From an uncultured Coriobacteriaceae bacterium (GTDB taxonomy: Bacteria > Actinomycetota > Coriobacteriia > Coriobacteriales > Atopobiaceae): a DNA stretch of 53,432 nt. The notes under the pieces were generated by a model. The model was not told the DNA's origin. It searched no databases and worked only from the letters and a program-made list of their open reading frames with translations. Of this stretch, positions 42,542-50,944 are shown in pieces. The stretch is taken from assembly GCA_902793465.1 (NCBI GenBank), contig CADBDT010000012.1:1-53432 (forward strand), in the 5' to 3' direction. The position numbers were made by a program, and so were the translations under genes. Position 1 is the stretch's first letter, and each line of letters begins with the position of its first letter.

Positions 42542-42638
42542 GCTCATCCGATAGGTAGCCGTCGCTCATGCAGTGCAAATCCGAAACACCCTCGCGCATG
42601 AGCAGGTACGTTTGCGAGCCATAGAAGAGCCGAAGTGC
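42531..42638 (-). pseudogene. Possible 3' end of a DUF3791-like gene
   Basis: A minus-strand frame ends ALRLFYGSQTYLLMREG and YLSDELKH, which resembles the end of short DUF3791-type proteins often found beside Fic or DUF3990 toxins. The rest of that frame is antisense to the Fic fragment, so only this tail could be real. Confidence 0.3.
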
Positions 42639-42651
42639 GTCATCGCCTGAG

Positions 42652-42960
42652 GTGCGTACAGAGATGGCAACGCTGCTCTCCGAGATATCTTTGGCGCCGC
42701 CAGGCAAGGAGCTCACCGTAGCGGCGTACTTCCATGCGGTCTTCGAAAACATCCACCCATTCTCTGACGGAAACGGACGCTGCGGCAGGGAGCTCATGAA
42801 CTACTTATTGCTCATGCGTAACCATCCCCCCGTTGTAGTATTTGAGGACGATCGAATCGCCTACTTTGGCGCCTTGGAAGCGTGGGACGTGGAGCGCGAC
42901 CTCGAGCCCATGAAGGCCTTCCTCAAGGCCGAGGCTGTGCGGACGTGGCGGCTTGGATAG
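42652..42960 (+). pseudogene. Fic domain protein, C-terminal fragment
   Basis: Fic enzymes attach AMP or other groups to proteins. The 102-residue frame contains the intact catalytic motif HPFSDGNGRCGR and the preceding helix VAAYFHAVFENI, but lacks the N-terminal half with the flap and most inhibitory elements. The ATG is arbitrary. A short C-terminal domain follows. Truncated relative to Fic proteins of 200 or more residues. Confidence 0.75.
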
Positions 42961-43043
42961 CGTTATATGCCCTACAGGCGAATGCCAAGCCGGATGGCGA
43001 AGTGCACGGTTCGGACATCCGTTCTCCGCCTGCAATGCCGCGT

Positions 43044-43445
43044 CCGGATGCTGACGCGCAGCGGGACGGTTTCGGGGCACATACCGTGGGTGGCGAGGAG
43101 ACGGCGCGGGGCCTGTGCGCAGACGATTTCACGGTCCTAGACTACGGCGACAACTACGTCTACCCCGGCTTCCCGGAAGCGCACTGTCACCCAGGCGGCG
43201 CTCGAGCGCTTTGGCATCGACCAAACGTGCGCCGAGAAGTGGACCTGGCGTTTGCGTACGCGGGGGACGTGCCCGACTTCTCCCTGCAGGACTGCTGGCT
43301 GCAGGTGCCGGAGATTACGAAGGACGTCGACACGTTCTACATCTACTCGACAGCCTACATCGAATCAAGCTTTGCCGAGGGCTCTTCCGATTACGTGTTT
43401 GGGAATGTAGCCGATCGTGAGCGGCTTCCGTGGCAAGACGCCTAG
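43044..43445 (+). pseudogene. Mosaic of amidohydrolase and DUF3089-like fragments
   Basis: One open frame joins unrelated pieces. Near 43122-43194, VLDYGDNYVYPGFPEAHCHP matches the metal-binding start of an amidohydrolase (YtcJ/imidazolonepropionase-like). From about 43260, DVPDFSLQDCWLQVPE and DVDTFYIYSTAYIESS resemble the start of DUF3089 hydrolases. Neither protein is complete. The frame is a chance survivor of deletions. Confidence 0.5.
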
Positions 43446-43561
43446 CTGCTATTATCTGTGTGCGGCTTGGCGAGGACCGCTCTGTCGGTCTTGGGGAGTA
43501 AGCCGCGCGGCCCTTCCAAACATGACGCAGTATCGAGCTATGTAGGCCTTTACCTGCAGTT

Positions 43562-43589
43562 TTGCGGTCTTACAAGGCTCTGCTATAAT
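43562..43589 (+). promoter_or_regulatory. Promoter of the second TPP-riboswitch unit
   Basis: TTGCGG, 16 bp, TATAAT. The predicted start lies just before the aptamer, as expected. Confidence 0.7.
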
Positions 43590-43595
43590 GAACGC

Positions 43596-43685
43596 ACACG
43601 GGGAGCTGGGGATTTGGCCTGGCTGAGAGGAGCGACCAAATCGCTCGACCCTCAAACCTGATCTGGGTAATGCCAGCGTAGGGAC
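43596..43685 (+). promoter_or_regulatory. TPP riboswitch before the thiamine-precursor transporter genes
   Basis: Conserved THI-box parts are GGGGAGCTGGGG, GGCTGAGAGG, ACCTGATCTGGGTAATGCC and AGCGTAGGGA. GGGACC at 43681-43686 can also pair with GGTCCC at 43703-43708. That gives an antiterminator that competes with the terminator. Confidence 0.95.
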
Positions 43686-43701
43686 CAATAAACTCTTGGA
43701 G

Positions 43702-43729
43702 GGGTCCCACACTAAGCGGGGCCCTTTTT
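43702..43729 (+). terminator. Riboswitch-controlled terminator
   Basis: GGGTCCC pairs with GGGGCCC (one G-U) across a 9-nt loop, followed by TTTTT. It overlaps the antiterminator strand. Confidence 0.88.
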
Positions 43730-43750
43730 GCTCCGCAGAGAGGAACGACC

Positions 43751-44791
43751 ATGAGAAGAAGCGTATCGCGAAGGACGTTCGTGGCTGCAGGCGGAGCAGC
43801 GGTTGCAAGCATGGCGCTTGCCGCGTGTGGTGGAGGGGCGCAGGGCGGCCAATCCGCAGCGGCGAACTCCGCTACAGGCAGCGCCGGCGTGACCAACAAG
43901 ATAACATTCTGCCTGGACTGGGCGCCCAACACCAACCATACTGGCGTCTACGTGGCGCAGAACAAGGGCTACTTTGCCGACGAGGGCCTGGACGTGCAAA
44001 TCGTGCAGCCTGCCGAGGATGGGGCCGAGGCCATGATTGGTACCGGCCAGGCTCAGCTGGGCGTGAGCTTTCAGGACTACATTGCCGGCGCCCTTGCCTC
44101 GGGAAACACTGGCCTTACGGCGGTGGCTGCCATTATCCAGCACAACACCAGCGGCATTATGAGTCGCAAGGAGGACGGTATAACGCGTCCCGCGGCCATG
44201 GAGGGTCACACGTACGCGACGTGGGAGCTGCCCATAGAGCAGGCCACGCTCAAACAGGTTGTGCAAAAGGACGGCGGCGACTACTCCAAGATCAAGCTTG
44301 TCCCCAACACCGTGGACGACGAGGTGGGCGCCCTTAAGGCAAAGATGTTCGATTCGGTGTGGGTGTACGAGGGATGGTCGGTGCAGAACGCCCACGTTAA
44401 GAACTTTGACGTCAACTACTTCAGCTTCATTTCCATCGACGAGGTGTTCGACTACTACACGCCCGTCATTGCCGCAAACATGGAGTTCGCGAAGAAGAAC
44501 CCCGAGGCCGTTAAGGGCTTCCTCCGTGCGGCAAAGAAGGGCTACGAGTTCGCGATCTCCAATCCGGACGACGCCGCGCAAATCCTGTGCGACGCGGTGC
44601 CTGAGCTCGATGCGGCGCTGGTAAAGCAGAGCCAGGCGTTTTTAGCCGGGCAGTATACGGCGGACGCTGCGAGCTGGGGCGTTATAGACGGCGAGCGCTG
44701 GAAGCGATTCTTCACGTGGCTCAACGACAACAAGCTCGTTGAGGGCACGCTCGACGTCAATGCCGGCTGGACCATGGACTACCTGCAGTAG
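43751..44791 (+). CDS. thiY: Thiamine-precursor ABC substrate-binding lipoprotein (NMT1/THI5-like)
   Basis: This 346-residue lipoprotein has a twin-arginine-like start (RRSVSRRTF) and lipobox LAACG (Cys near residue 26). The NMT1/THI5 domain follows: FCLDWAPNTNHTGVYVAQNKGYF, then GQAQLGVSFQDY. In ThiXYZ transporters this protein binds N-formyl-4-amino-5-aminomethyl-2-methylpyrimidine or HMP, feeding ThiD. The TPP riboswitch supports this. An ATPase gene follows, but the permease gene is absent. It would sit outside the membrane and deliver precursor to a permease encoded elsewhere. Confidence 0.85.
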   Translation: MRRSVSRRTFVAAGGAAVASMALAACGGGAQGGQSAAANSATGSAGVTNKITFCLDWAPNTNHTGVYVAQNKGYFADEGLDVQIVQPAEDGAEAMIGTGQAQLGVSFQDYIAGALASGNTGLTAVAAIIQHNTSGIMSRKEDGITRPAAMEGHTYATWELPIEQATLKQVVQKDGGDYSKIKLVPNTVDDEVGALKAKMFDSVWVYEGWSVQNAHVKNFDVNYFSFISIDEVFDYYTPVIAANMEFAKKNPEAVKGFLRAAKKGYEFAISNPDDAAQILCDAVPELDAALVKQSQAFLAGQYTADAASWGVIDGERWKRFFTWLNDNKLVEGTLDVNAGWTMDYLQ

Positions 44792-44802
44792 GCGTGCGCG
44801 CA

Positions 44803-45507
44803 ATGAGCGAGCAGGCAAACACGCCCATACTCGAGGCGCAGGACCTCACGCTTAGCTGGGACGGGGGAAAGACCATCGTTGCCAGCAACGTGAGCCTGCA
44901 TGTGGACGCGGGCGAAACGGTATGCTTGGTGGGTAGGTCGGGCGGCGGCAAGACCACTATCCTCCATGCGCTATCTGGCCTCACGCGTCCCGTTGCGGGC
45001 AAGGTCCTTCTTCATGGCAAGGACGTGACGGGGGAGCCCGGCCACGTAAGCTACATGCTGCAAAAGGACCTGCTCCTTCCACATCTTCGCATCATTGACA
45101 ACGCATGTCTTCCGCTCACGCTTGCGGGAATGCCGCGCAATGAGGCGCGCCAGAAGGCTGCCGAGCTGTTTGGCCGCTTTGGGCTGGAGGGCACGGAGCA
45201 CAAGTGGCCCAGCCAGCTTTCTGGCGGCATGCGCCAGCGCGCGGCGTTCCTGCGCACCTACCTAATGGGAAACAACGTTGCCCTGCTCGACGAGCCCTTT
45301 AGCGCGCTCGACGCAATTACGCGCGTTGAGCTGCGGTCTTGGTACAACCAAATGGCCCATGAGCTCGGCATTGCCTCGCTTGTAATTACCCACGACGTAG
45401 ACGAGGCGGTTGCCATGGCCTCGCGCGTGTATGTGCTGCACGGGACGCCGGGCGTCCTTACGGAGCTCGAGGCCAACAAGGACGAGATCCTGTTGCTGTT
45501 GGGGTAG
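44803..45507 (+). CDS. thiZ: ABC transporter ATP-binding protein of the thiamine-precursor importer
   Basis: This 234-residue ATPase of the nitrate/taurine/ThiZ group has Walker A LVGRSGGGKTTI, signature QLSGGMRQRAAFLR and Walker B VALLDEPFSALDAITR. It is 11 bp after the binding-protein stop; a GTG at 44794 is an alternative start and neither has a strong ribosome-binding site. It should drive import with a membrane permease that is not next to it. A family B repeat begins right after its stop. Confidence 0.85.
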   Translation: MSEQANTPILEAQDLTLSWDGGKTIVASNVSLHVDAGETVCLVGRSGGGKTTILHALSGLTRPVAGKVLLHGKDVTGEPGHVSYMLQKDLLLPHLRIIDNACLPLTLAGMPRNEARQKAAELFGRFGLEGTEHKWPSQLSGGMRQRAAFLRTYLMGNNVALLDEPFSALDAITRVELRSWYNQMAHELGIASLVITHDVDEAVAMASRVYVLHGTPGVLTELEANKDEILLLLG

Positions 45508-45509
45508 TT

Positions 45510-45683
45510 GGTGTGCCCAGAGGGGATGCTCCCCATCGGGTACATCGCTGTTTGTCCTCTCCCGTACACAAACGGTGTGCCTATTGGGGATGCTCCCCAT
45601 CGGGTACATCGCGGATAGTCCCCACATAATGAGACATATTTTCCGCGATGTACCCGTAGGGGAGTATCCCCAATAGGCACACC
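45510..45683. repeat. Family B repeats: one half unit and one full inverted pair
   Basis: Arms of 42 bp at 45574-45615 and 45642-45683 (beginning GGTGTGCCTATTGGGG) pair at 39 of 42 positions. A further left-arm copy stands at 45510-45550. Relatives are at 52126-52232. Located between the ThiZ gene and a convergent membrane protein gene. Confidence 0.9.
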
Positions 45684-45713
45684 ACTCCGTAAGCCGGCGG
45701 GGACATCTCCTTT

Positions 45714-46109
45714 CTAAGGATTCGCGGTACGGCGTTCAAGCAGCTGGCTCAGAACCGAGATAAGCATGAGCGCAGCGCTTATCACGAAGAACAGGGGCAG
45801 CCAGGGTGAGGTGGTGCCGTATATTTCCAACACGCCGGCAAAGCAGCACCCAAGCGTGAGCGTAAGCACCGCACAAGCCCACAGCTGGCTTGCGGTCCAG
45901 CTTACATGCATCCTTGTGCGGGCGATTGCCATGGCAGGCACAGCGCCCGTCAAGAGCGGCACCGCACACAGTCCTACCATCCACGGGGAGTACACCTCGT
46001 GGCTAAAGTACTCGTATATTGCCGAGAAAACCGCGCATCCCAATGCGGCCAGGGCATAGTGTCGTACCGACCTTATTGCAGGATTCTGTTCGCTAGATAA
46101 CGTAAACAA
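45714..46109 (-). CDS. Small four-span membrane protein
   Basis: This 131-residue protein has four hydrophobic helices (ALAALGCAVFSAIYEYF, WMVGLCAVPLLTGAVPAM, LWACAVLTLTLGCCFAGV, LFFVISAALMLISVL). The start is TTG at 46109 with GAGAGGTGA upstream, inside the preceding gene (17-bp overlap). Translational coupling puts it in the NAGPA-like operon. Function unknown; a role in secretion or stabilisation of the neighbour is possible. Confidence 0.6.
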   Translation of the reverse strand: MFTLSSEQNPAIRSVRHYALAALGCAVFSAIYEYFSHEVYSPWMVGLCAVPLLTGAVPAMAIARTRMHVSWTASQLWACAVLTLTLGCCFAGVLEIYGTTSPWLPLFFVISAALMLISVLSQLLERRTANP

Positions 46110-46986
46110 TGTCGGTCACCTCTCTTTCCTTTATGGAATTGCCGTTTGTGGTGGGCTTGTTTACCACGTTGCCCTCAAAGACCATGGTGGAGGAGCCGCC
46201 GCCGTCCAGGTTGTAGGCGCACTCCACGCCAAGCTCACTTGTCATAAACGTTGCCAGGTTGCTGAGCGAAAGGCCCTCGGATTCGTCCGTTCGGCCGTCG
46301 GAAACCACGAACACGTAATGGCCGTCTGCCACCTTGCCAATGGCCGTGCGCGGGTTGGAGGCTTTTGCCCGTCCCACTTCTTCGCCTTCCGAGACCGTTA
46401 CCATGCCATCCTGCACTAGCCCGGGACCAAACGAGAGTACCTGCCAGGCGCCGGCATCCACAAGCTCCTGTGCGCTTACGTCGCCTTCGCGGATAATCTC
46501 AAAGGTCCCGTCCTTGTAAATAACGAGGTCTTCCTGGTCTGATCCCGCGGACTCCGACCTGTAGAGCACACCGTTTCGCACAACGTAGCCTTCGTTGCGC
46601 ATTCCGTAGCAGTCGCCGTTTATGGCCAGTAGCGCTTCGTTGCTTGATGCAATGTCGGACGTCGCAGCGCTTACGTTGCGCCCGTAGCTGTTGTTTGCAA
46701 ATGCCGAGAGCAGGCTTGTGGCGTCGCTGGCGTATACGTCGGCCACATATATGGTGGTGTTGTTGTACGTGTAGGTCTTGAGTTCGACGTCCGTGTTTTG
46801 ACTCGTGTTCTGCTCTGCCTTAGTGCTTAGGCCTCCGGCTTCCTGTGCGGCCATGCTTTCTGCCTTTGGGCTTACTACAGCAAAGCTCTTCTGGATTACA
46901 AATGTGTCCAGCACCACGTATGTGGAGAGCGCTGCAGCAAGAACTACATAGCACGCGAAAATCGGAAAACGTTTTTGCTTAGTCAT
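46093..46986 (-). CDS. Phosphodiester glycosidase family (NAGPA-like) exported protein
   Basis: This 297-residue protein has a single N-terminal membrane anchor (CYVVLAAALSTYVVLDTF) and a NAGPA domain. The diagnostic parts are ALLAINGDCYGMRNEGYVVRNG, SNPRTAIGKV and CAYNLDGGGSSTM. Such proteins are linked to exopolysaccharide or glycan processing outside the cell. The start has AGGAGG upstream, 5 bp after the stop of the GT2-GtrA gene, so they form an operon that points to surface glycan work. Confidence 0.85.
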   Translation of the reverse strand: MTKQKRFPIFACYVVLAAALSTYVVLDTFVIQKSFAVVSPKAESMAAQEAGGLSTKAEQNTSQNTDVELKTYTYNNTTIYVADVYASDATSLLSAFANNSYGRNVSAATSDIASSNEALLAINGDCYGMRNEGYVVRNGVLYRSESAGSDQEDLVIYKDGTFEIIREGDVSAQELVDAGAWQVLSFGPGLVQDGMVTVSEGEEVGRAKASNPRTAIGKVADGHYVFVVSDGRTDESEGLSLSNLATFMTSELGVECAYNLDGGGSSTMVFEGNVVNKPTTNGNSIKEREVTDIVYVI

Positions 46987-46991
46987 GGTCC

Positions 46992-48033
46992 TTACCTCCT
47001 TTTGCTTCTAAAGACAAATCGGTTTTGGAGCAGCCAGCTAACCGTAAACGACGCCACTTCCACAATCAGCTTGGCCACAAGGGCTGGCAAACCAAGCACG
47101 CCCGTTAGCGCTGCGAGCCCCAGCGTGTTGCCAGCAAGCAGGCCCACGGCGAGCGTGGCATAGCGGGGTGCCGTTTTTGCGACGGGCTCATTGCTGTGGA
47201 ACACCATGGTGCTATTGAGCGCAAAATTGAAGGTGGCGCTTGCACAGCGGGCGAGCACGTTGGCCGCCAGCAGCCCGGCGGTTCCCAGTTGCCCAAGCAG
47301 CGATGCGAGCATGCCAAAGAGCACGAAGTCAAAGATAAAGCTGGAAAACGAGGCAGCCGCAAACTTGAGTATGCCGGCATAGATGCGCAGTGAGTCGCGA
47401 ACCGGACGAAAGTGCGATGTGGGATTGCCCTCTTCGTAAACCGTTTGTATCTCGATCTCGTGAATGCCCACCTCGTGTTCGGGGCAAGCCAAAAGAACGT
47501 TCATCTCGTACTCGTAACGCTCGCCACTCACGTCTGCCAGAAGAGAGATAAGGTCTGCCGTAAAGGCACGCAGCCCCGTTTGCGTGTCGCTTATCCACGT
47601 GCCCGAGGTTAGGCCATAGACCAGGCGGGTAATCTTGTTGCCAAACTTGCTTCGCAGGGGCACACCCGCGTCGTCAAAGGACCTGCAGCCCAAAACGACG
47701 GTGTGGGGATTGCGACTGGCCTCGCGCGCGCACCGTATGGTGTCGGCTACCTCGTGCTGGCCCGTCGGCATCCACCGTTACCACCACTGTGTCCTGTGGA
47801 TAATGCTCCTGTATGTAGCGCATCCCCAGCTTGAGCGCATAGCCCTTTCCATGGTTTACGCCGTACGAGAGCACGATGGAGTCTTGTGTGGCACGGCGAA
47901 ACATGTTGCGGTACTCCAAACCGCTGCCGTCGTCTACCACCACACGATCGATGCCCTCGCGACGTAGGCCCTCCAATACATCAAACAAGATGCCGTCTGG
48001 CTTAAATGTTGGAATGAGTGCCACAGTTGTCAT
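46992..48033 (-). pseudogene. Glycosyltransferase family 2 fused to GtrA-like domain, frameshifted
   Basis: The two halves of one gene lie in different frames. The N-terminal part (from 48033) is a dolichol-phosphate-mannose-synthase-like GT2: VALIPTFKPD, DRVVVDDGSG, NHGKGYALKLG and TVDADG, the DxD region. The C-terminal half continues QHEVADTIRCA, TRLVYGLTSGTWISDTQTGLRAF, then a GtrA domain of four helices (FIFDFVLFGMLASLLGQLG onwards). One extra base in the GGCCC run at 47759-47763 explains the break exactly. The intact protein would put a sugar on a lipid carrier and flip it. It could be a true mutation, programmed slippage or a base error. Confidence 0.85.
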
Positions 48034-48228
48034 GCTTGCCTCCTTTATCGCTGTCGGGCGTAAGGAGACCTTATGGCGCGAGCCTTAAGCGCACCTTAGG
48101 GATTGCATCGCTACAATCAATGATTACAAGGCTAATATGTTATCTAAGCTAGCTGAATACTTGCTGATAACTACAAAGCTAGGAATGTCTTTCACAAGCA
48201 GTGCTCTTTGGGAATATCCCCTAAGAGT
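48034..48228. other. AT-rich promoter region of the GT2-GtrA operon
   Basis: It contains no supported gene. It should hold the minus-strand promoter, but I see no convincing pair of hexamers. Confidence 0.4.
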
Positions 48229-48365
48229 GCCCGCCCCAAGCGAAGGGCGAGGCCGCAAGGTGCCATGGAAAGCAGCCGCGCGCAGTTCCGCAGTGAAACG
48301 AGGACTGTTTGAGCACGGCGCTTGTCCATGGCACCTTGCGGCCTCGCCCTTCGCTTGGGGCGGGC
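48229..48365. repeat. Long inverted repeat with perfect 41-bp arms
   Basis: Arms at 48229-48269 and 48325-48365 (beginning GCCCGCCCCAAGCGAAG) are exact complements around a 55-nt loop. The repeat lies just past the end of the MBL-fold hydrolase gene (minus strand) and before the GT2 promoter region. Confidence 0.95.
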
Positions 48366-48393
48366 ATGGCTCGCCGCAGGACGCTCGTGCGTG

Positions 48394-49035
48394 TTACAGC
48401 TTAAAAACCACCTCAATCGAGGGATCGACCAACGAGGCAAACGTCTTGCCGTCTTCGGCCGTGCCGGCTACGGTGCCGTAGTGCTCGGGTATTGCGACTG
48501 CAGGCTTGAGGGCGTTTACGAAGGCGGCTGCCTCGCGAGCGTCCATGGTGTAGGTTCCGCCTACGGGCACGAGTGCGATGTCGCACTCGATGTCGTGGTT
48601 CTCGGGCAGGTCGTCGGTGTCGCCCGCCACATAGACGCGCTTGTCGTCTATCGTAATCACATATCCCATCCACGCCTCGTCCTTAGGGTGGAACTTCTTG
48701 GAAACGTTGTATGCGGGAACGGTGTCTATTGGAATGCCTGGGTAGGGCACCGCGTGCTCGTAGGGAACCAGAAACGCGGCGCTCTCGTTGGTAAAGCCGG
48801 CTTCGATAAAGGCGACCATCTTGGCTGCCGGCATAACGAACGAAGTGTTGGGCTTTCTTACCTTGGCGATGTCTTCGGGCGAAAAGTGGTCGAAGTGCGT
48901 GTGTGTTATAAGGATGAGGTCTGCGTCGTGGGGCTCGGAGTCGAATCCGTACGGGTCGACGTAGACCACCGCTCCCTGCTTGTTCTGCAGGCGTATTGAG
49001 CTATGCGTGTTGATGGTTATAAAGCTAGTGTCCAT
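48394..49035 (-). CDS. MBL-fold metallo-hydrolase
   Basis: This 213-residue metallo-beta-lactamase fold hydrolase has HTHFDHF (zinc site), VAGDTDDLPE and a C-terminal AIPEHYGT histidine. It resembles the UPF0173/UlaG-like group of small-molecule hydrolases. The start follows a GGGAGGA site. It lies 51 bp downstream of the M18 aminopeptidase gene on the same strand and probably shares its transcript. Substrate unknown. Confidence 0.85.
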   Translation of the reverse strand: MDTSFITINTHSSIRLQNKQGAVVYVDPYGFDSEPHDADLILITHTHFDHFSPEDIAKVRKPNTSFVMPAAKMVAFIEAGFTNESAAFLVPYEHAVPYPGIPIDTVPAYNVSKKFHPKDEAWMGYVITIDDKRVYVAGDTDDLPENHDIECDIALVPVGGTYTMDAREAAAFVNALKPAVAIPEHYGTVAGTAEDGKTFASLVDPSIEVVFKL

Positions 49036-49086
49036 GGTTTTCCTCCCGAAATAGAAAATGGACGCCCTTTGTTGTGGACTGTTGCG

Positions 49087-50487
49087 CTACAGCGACAAGA
49101 ACGCCTGGTATCCGCGATACGCCTCGTAGAGGTCTGCCTTGGAGATAACCTCCCAGGGAGCGTGCATGGAGAGCACGGGCACGCCGCAGTCGATAACACG
49201 AATGCCGTACTCGGCCAGAATGTACGCAATGGTGCCGCCACCGCCGAGGTCAACCTTGCCCAGCTCCGCGGTCTGCCAACTAACGTCGTGCTCGTCCATT
49301 ACCTTGCGAATGAGCGCGACGTATTCGGCATCGGCGTCGTTGGATCCACTCTTGCCGCGGCTGCCGGTAAACTTGTTGAACGCGAGACCCTTGCCAAGAT
49401 ACGCGGCGTTCTTAGGCTCGAAGGCGCTTGCGAAGGAAGGGTCGAAGCCTGCGGAGACGTCGCTCGAGAGCATGTACGAGTTGGTGAGGCAGCGGCGCAG
49501 GGCAAGCGATCCCTCGCCATAGCCGGCGAGTGCCAGGACCTCGGCCACCACGTTCTCGAAAAAGCGGCTGGTCATGCCCGTGGATCCAACGGAGCCGATC
49601 TCCTCCTTGTCCACGAGGATGGTGAGCGCGGTGCGCTTGGGCGTCTTGTTGAGGCCCAGCTGAGCGCAGAGGCTGGGGAAGGAGCACGAGCGGTCGTCGT
49701 GCCCGTAGCCCAGAATCATGGAGCGGTCGAAGCCGAGGTCGCGTGCGGGACCAGCGGGCACGATCTCGAGCTCTGCGGAAAGGAAGTCCTCTTCCTCCAT
49801 ATCGTAGTAGTCCTTGAGGATGCTCAGCAGATTCTTCTTTACCGCGTCCTTCTTGTTCTCGTCGTCCTCGCCTTCGATCACGAGCGGCTTGTGGCCAACC
49901 AGAAGGTCGAGCATCTCGCCCTCAATTACCTCGGAGGCCTTCTTTTGCAGCTGCTCCTGCGAAAGGTGGATCAGAAGGTCGCTAATAACGAACACAGGAT
50001 CGGTCGGGTCCTCGCCTATGCAAACGGGAACGACGGTGCCGTCCTTCTTCGCCACCACGCCGTGGATGGCCAGCGGCAGTGTGACCCACTGGTACTTTTT
50101 TACGCCGCCGTAATAGTGGGTGTCCAAATAGGCGAGGTCGTTCTTCTCTTCCAGGGGGTTCTGCTTTACGTCCAGGCGTGGCGAGTCCACGTGCGCGCCA
50201 AGGATGTTGATGCCCTTGGTAAGGGGCTCCGTGCCCAGCTCGACGAGGATGAGGGACTTGCCGCGGTTGGAGGCATACACGCGTGCGCCTGGCTCGAGCT
50301 TCGCGCCCTGCTCGATGAGCTCGTCCAGGTTCGCGTAGCCTGCGTCCTCTGCCAAGCCAATGGCCGAGGCCACGCACTCGCGCTCGGTCTTGTTGTTGCT
50401 TATAAATGCCGTATAGGCGCTGGAAAACTCCTCGAGCTCCGCGAGTTGTGCGTCAGAGTAGCTCTCCCATGCGTTCGGTCGTTCCAT
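49087..50487 (-). CDS. M18 family aminopeptidase
   Basis: This 466-residue zinc aminopeptidase removes N-terminal residues from peptides in the cytoplasm. Visible family blocks are LGAHVDSPRLDVK (metal His), ILVDKEEIGSVGSTGM (catalytic Glu pair), GYGHDDRSCSF (metal Asp) and the C-terminal SMHAPWEVISKADLYEAYRGY (metal His). I chose ATG 50487 with AAAGGAG 7 nt upstream; the open frame runs 15 codons further without a site. Length and motifs are normal. Confidence 0.93.
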   Translation of the reverse strand: MERPNAWESYSDAQLAELEEFSSAYTAFISNNKTERECVASAIGLAEDAGYANLDELIEQGAKLEPGARVYASNRGKSLILVELGTEPLTKGINILGAHVDSPRLDVKQNPLEEKNDLAYLDTHYYGGVKKYQWVTLPLAIHGVVAKKDGTVVPVCIGEDPTDPVFVISDLLIHLSQEQLQKKASEVIEGEMLDLLVGHKPLVIEGEDDENKKDAVKKNLLSILKDYYDMEEEDFLSAELEIVPAGPARDLGFDRSMILGYGHDDRSCSFPSLCAQLGLNKTPKRTALTILVDKEEIGSVGSTGMTSRFFENVVAEVLALAGYGEGSLALRRCLTNSYMLSSDVSAGFDPSFASAFEPKNAAYLGKGLAFNKFTGSRGKSGSNDADAEYVALIRKVMDEHDVSWQTAELGKVDLGGGGTIAYILAEYGIRVIDCGVPVLSMHAPWEVISKADLYEAYRGYQAFLSL

Positions 50488-50633
50488 TTTGTGCTCCTTT
50501 TGCCATTTCTCATAGTTCCTTGCATGAACCATTGTGCCACGAACGCATGGATGTGGGGTGTTGGGACTTCAAATGGCCAATTCGAGCACACTCCTTGCGC
50601 ATTCCAACGTACGGGGGACCCCGGCGCTTTCTA

Positions 50634-50794
50634 AAAGTGCATATTCTTTGGCTTGCCAAATCTCGCTAACTCGTGTTTTACCGTTTTTGATGTAAGGAAT
50701 GTACACTCGATAAAATGCGTGGTGTACATTCCTTACATCAAAAACGGTAAAAAGCCAGTTGGCATTCGCTGAGCGAGTAAAGAATATACACTTT
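50634..50794. repeat. Nested inverted-repeat element of 161 bp
   Basis: Outer 16-bp arms (50634-50649 and 50779-50794, AAAGTGYATATTCTTT, one difference) enclose perfect inner 31-bp arms (50676-50706 and 50722-50752) with a 15-nt loop. The 26-nt stretches between inner and outer arms contain their own small hairpins (TTTGGC-TT-GCCAAA on the left; GCCA-GT-TGGC and TCGCT-G-AGCGA on the right). It lies in the 457-bp divergent gap between the aminopeptidase and zinc-ribbon genes. The rest of the gap shows nothing I recognise. Confidence 0.9.
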
Positions 50795-50944
50795 GGTAGC
50801 CTTGTTTCCGCACATGCCCTTGCTCAATCCTTCCGTTGCATTAAGCCGGCTAGCATCTGCTATGGCCTCACGAACGCAAAGCATGCGCTAGGATGCTAAG
50901 TAATAGGATATAGTTATATTAACCGACGAGGAGAGGGGGGCATT

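Noticed and set aside
42531..42797. Full 88-residue minus-strand frame over the Fic fragment
   Set aside because: Its upper part is antisense to the Fic motif; only the last 35 codons might be a remnant.
49003..50634. 543-residue plus-strand open frame
   Set aside because: Antisense over the M18 aminopeptidase with all its catalytic motifs; low-complexity Val/Leu/Ala protein without motifs.
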